Positions 60,945-64,000 of a DNA stretch of 64,000 nt are shown piece by piece. The notes below the pieces were generated by a model, which was given only the letters and a program-made list of their open reading frames with translations, did no database searches and was not told where the DNA came from. The translations under genes were made by a program, and so were the position numbers. The stretch spans positions 17,433,623 to 17,497,622 of the forward strand of contig NC_087065.1 of NCBI RefSeq assembly GCF_963678635.1. Direction: 5' to 3'. This DNA comes from Symsagittifera roscoffensis. Lineage: Eukaryota; Xenacoelomorpha; Acoela; Convolutidae. Every line of letters starts with the position of its first letter. Position 1 is the first letter of the stretch.

Positions 60945-63408
60945 AATTATTACTCTCACAGAAGTTTTTGAAAACTGTAGAGATAGGGAGGTATGCTAAA
61001 AGGAGATTAAAAAGATGTGCAGGCACACAGGGAAATGAATGGAGTTTGTCTTGGTTAGAAGTAATAGTCTGAAGCTTTTTCAATTTGTTGAACTGAAGTA
61101 GGATGAAATTGAAATAATTTCAAAAAGTTGTTTGTCTAATAAATTAAAAGTGAAATGTTGTGAAAATCCCCTCGACTTAACTTTTTTCATGCTAGTTTGA
61201 GGCATAACTGCTCATGCACAGAATTTTTTCAATTTTGTTGTTAACTCTTGGTATCAGACTGGGCTGGGTAGTTTTTGAAAAAAAAATCAAAAGGTTTCAA
61301 AAAACAGACAAGAAATCAAATCATTGAGATTTCTGAAAAGTCTATGTTTTTTCTTCAAGAAATTTTGCGTGCAGCCGCTTACACAAGAAATCTGTTTTCG
61401 ATTGAACCATAGACTTAGCCCTTGGGAGAGTGTTTTTTACGAAAAGTCAAAAACTTTCAAAAAACATCCAAAAAATTACAATTTTAACTTTTTCGAGGGC
61501 CTTAATTTTTTTGTGTAAAATTAATATGGTTGTTATAGTTTAAAAAGCGGAGCTATCATAAAGCTGTTCTATCCATTGAATCCAAATATAAAATTTATGA
61601 AAGTAGTTTTTCAAAAAACCTGAAAACTTCAAGGAGTCGCAGTCAAAAGGTCACAGTTTGATTATTTCGAGGGTCTTAAAATTTTGTATAAAAAAATTCA
61701 GCGTCTCAGTTTATGCAGGGGAGTTTTCTCATCCCGTTTCTTTGATTGAAATCAAAAACCCGGAATCAGGAGAGTAGTTATTGAAAGGAATGAAAAAGAT
61801 TCAAAATTGTCAAAAAATTGCCATTTCCACTATTTCGAGGGTCACAGTTTTTACTGTAAGAAAGTTTGGCATAGCAGCTCATCGAAAAGCAACATTCGAG
61901 GGTCACAATTTTTCGTGAAAAACATTTTCGGCGTAGCTGCTACAGCAGGGAAGCGAAGATTTTCTCGCAATTCGTCTTTTTGATTGAAATCAAAAACTCA
62001 GTTTTGGGAGGGTCGTTTTTGTTAAAAGTAAAAAAAAATCAAAAACCGGTCAAAAAACTTTCACAGTTTTCACTTTTTGAGGGTCTTAAATTTTACTGTA
62101 AAAACAATTGGGAGCAGCCGCTTATTCAGGGGAGTTTATCACAATTCGTAACTTTAGTTGAAACCAAAACCACAGATTTGGGAGGGTTGTTTTTAGAAAA
62201 AGGAAAAAATCACAAAATTAATCAATTTTTATCCTGACAGAAATTTTTGAAAACTGTAGATAGTGAGGTATGCTAAAAGAGAGAAGAAGAATGTGCAGGT
62301 ACACAGGGAAATGAACGGAGTTTGTATTCGTTCCTCTTCTTTGAAAATCGGTTCAATAGTTTTTGAGAAAATTTTTTTTTGAGAAAAGTGAAAATTTTTT
62401 TTGAAGCGAATTAAAAAAAAATTACAAGAAAAACCGCGATATCAATAGCTGGAGGACCACCTAAGGCTAGAAGTACATGTTTGAGGTTTTTAAAATTTGT
62501 TGAACTGATGCAGGATGAAATAGATAGATTCAAAAATGTAAAACAGGGCTTCATCCAAATCTTAATTGTTACTCTGTTAAAGTATGAGTGAAAATTTTTG
62601 TTCAAAAAACTGGACGTGACCGCTTGCACAGGTGAGCTTCACTCAATCTTTTTTTTGATTGGAACTAAAGCCTTAGAATTGAGAGGGTATTTTCCAAGAA
62701 AAATCAAAAGGCTTCAAAAAACGGTCAAAATATCTAAAACCTGTATGTTTCGAGGGTCAGAACTTACTGTGTAAAACAATTGGTCGTCACCACTCATGCA
62801 GGTGAGATAACATAACCCCAGCTACCCATTGAAGGAAAATCTCAGGGTTAGAGGGGGTTTTCGAGAAAAGTCAAAAAGTTTCAAAAACGGTCAAAAAAAC
62901 TATAATATGACCTATATGAGAGCCATTTCTGAGGGCAAATGAAAAGACTATCAAAAATGAGATTTGAGAAATAAGAAAGAAAAAAATGTTTTTTTTTGCT
63001 AGTATACCTGATAATTAAAATTTTTTTCGAAACTGGAAGCCAATCACGTTTTTTGTGACCTTTATTCAGTTTCGCTGTTCGACGGACGGTGGAGTTTGCC
63101 TTCCTTTTAACAAAGAATTGACAAAGAATTGAACTTTAAAAGAAATCAAAAGTCAAACCGCGAAAAAAAAGTTGGAGTCCAAACAAATCTCATGGCTTTT
63201 CCTGAAAAAAAATCTTCGCGGTCGATGATTTTTTTGAGCAGTTGGAATTTTCCCTAAGACATAACTTTTGTTCTGCAGGGAAAATGTTAGCAGCGAGTTT
63301 TTTCGATTGAACTTCATCTCAGATTTGAAAGGAATAATTAGTTTATAAGAAAATCAAAAGATTTCCAAAAAACGGCCAGAAGTTCAAAATTCGACACTCT
63401 GAAAGCCA

Positions 63409-64000
63409 TAACTATTACAACAACCTTAAATATCACTTCACCTTGAAAACCGAAAAAAAAAATTGAAAAAAATTACATACAACGTTTTGAACCAAATTAC
63501 CTGCACTATTGAAGGGCTTTCAAAAACTATGAAAAAAGCACAATAATTCTGCGGGAGCTAAGTGGGCAAAAATTTGCAGATAAAAAGTCTAATTGCTCGA
63601 AAATTTTCAGTTTCAAAAAAACATGTTTTATATCAACTTTTACAATATGTGGTTTGAACAGTTGATCTGAGTTTTGTTTAGTGACGTCATTGGATTAGAA
63701 TTTTTTGTGTAAGACGTACTTGGCATAGCTGCTATAGGAGGAAATCCGAGAGCTTCTCGCAACTCGTCCCTTCGATTGAAATCCAAAACTTATCTTTGGG
63801 AGGGTCGTTTTTGTTAAAAGTCAAAAAATTCGAAATACGGTCAAAATTTTTTCACAGTTTTCACTTTTTGAGGATCATAAATTTTACTGTGAAAACAATT
63901 GGGAGTAGCCGCTCAGGCAGGGGAGTTTATTACAATTCGTAACTTCAGTTGAAGGCAGATTTGGGAGGGCTTGTTTTTAGAAAAAGGAAAAATTCACATA
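63409..64000 (+). repeat. ~600-bp higher-order repeat, copy 2, runs to window edge
   Basis: Offset ~3058 bp from 60351-60944; probably continues beyond the window. Confidence 0.85.

Larger units (their letters stand above)
58540..64000 (+). repeat. Degenerate ~175-bp tandem satellite
   Basis: Recurrent module: TTCGATTGAA..., then TTTGGGAGGGT-GTTTTT-GAAAA, TCAAAAA-TTTCAAAAAACGGTCAAAA, CACTTTTT(C)GAGGGTC, TTTTACTGTAAAA, and GCAGCTCATGCAGGGGAG. GATTGAA anchors occur near 58600, 60705, 61390, 61570, 61740, 61980, 62150, 62645, 62825, 63305 and 63775, often 170-180 bp apart. No protein-coding gene is evident within it. Confidence 0.7.

Noticed and set aside
57379-64000. Several 60-100-codon frames on both strands
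   Set aside because: All are short, AT-driven and inside satellite or low-complexity sequence. None shows a motif.

Overview
The window is eukaryotic and, as far as I can read it, made almost entirely of mobile DNA. I find no convincing host gene, no tRNA or rRNA, no CRISPR array and no bacterial gene. The AT-rich, repeat-laden intergenic DNA and the mix of Ty3/gypsy-like LTR elements, a Penelope-like element and a LINE fragment point to an invertebrate animal. A nematode is my best guess, but the sequence does not prove it.

1-14188 (minus strand): the 5' part of a very large LTR retrotransposon (element 1). In its own sense it has a ~907-bp LTR (14188-13282), a 12-nt spacer, a primer-binding site, a 2.5-kb leader with two tandem arrays, one uninterrupted 2935-residue gag-pol reading frame (10747-1940), and a second ORF (1415 to beyond base 1) with a coiled coil and the start of an SGNH/GDSL hydrolase domain. 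The last ~145 residues of gag-pol look like a macro (ADP-ribose-binding) domain. These two accessory domains are the most interesting content of the window.

14317-33805 (plus strand): element 2, a decayed relative with the same LTR ends, spacer length and primer-binding site. It lies head-to-head with element 1, 128 bp away. Its leader holds a 1.4-kb tandem duplication and many copies of a purine-rich AATCCGGAGGGGTC-type motif. Most of gag, most of RNase H and the SGNH region are deleted, but protease, RT, integrase and the macro-like domain are recognisable. Downstream lies ~6 kb of additional same-strand ORFs (26.1-32.0 kb) that I cannot assign to any family.

31845-41133: a ~4.6-kb segment holding the 3' end of element 2, its 3' LTR and a Penelope-like (RT plus GIY-YIG) remnant occurs twice in tandem. 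41-49.9 kb: further nested direct duplications with LINE RT fragments, arrays of an AT-rich palindrome and ~180-bp minisatellites.

49931-57378 (plus): element 3, an unrelated Ty3/gypsy element with ~195-bp LTRs, gag, protease, RT, RNase H and integrase. It is broken by single-base frameshifts and a 383-bp internal duplication, and its 3' LTR runs into a second, truncated copy of the element. 57.4-64 kb is non-coding and dominated by a degenerate ~175-bp tandem repeat.
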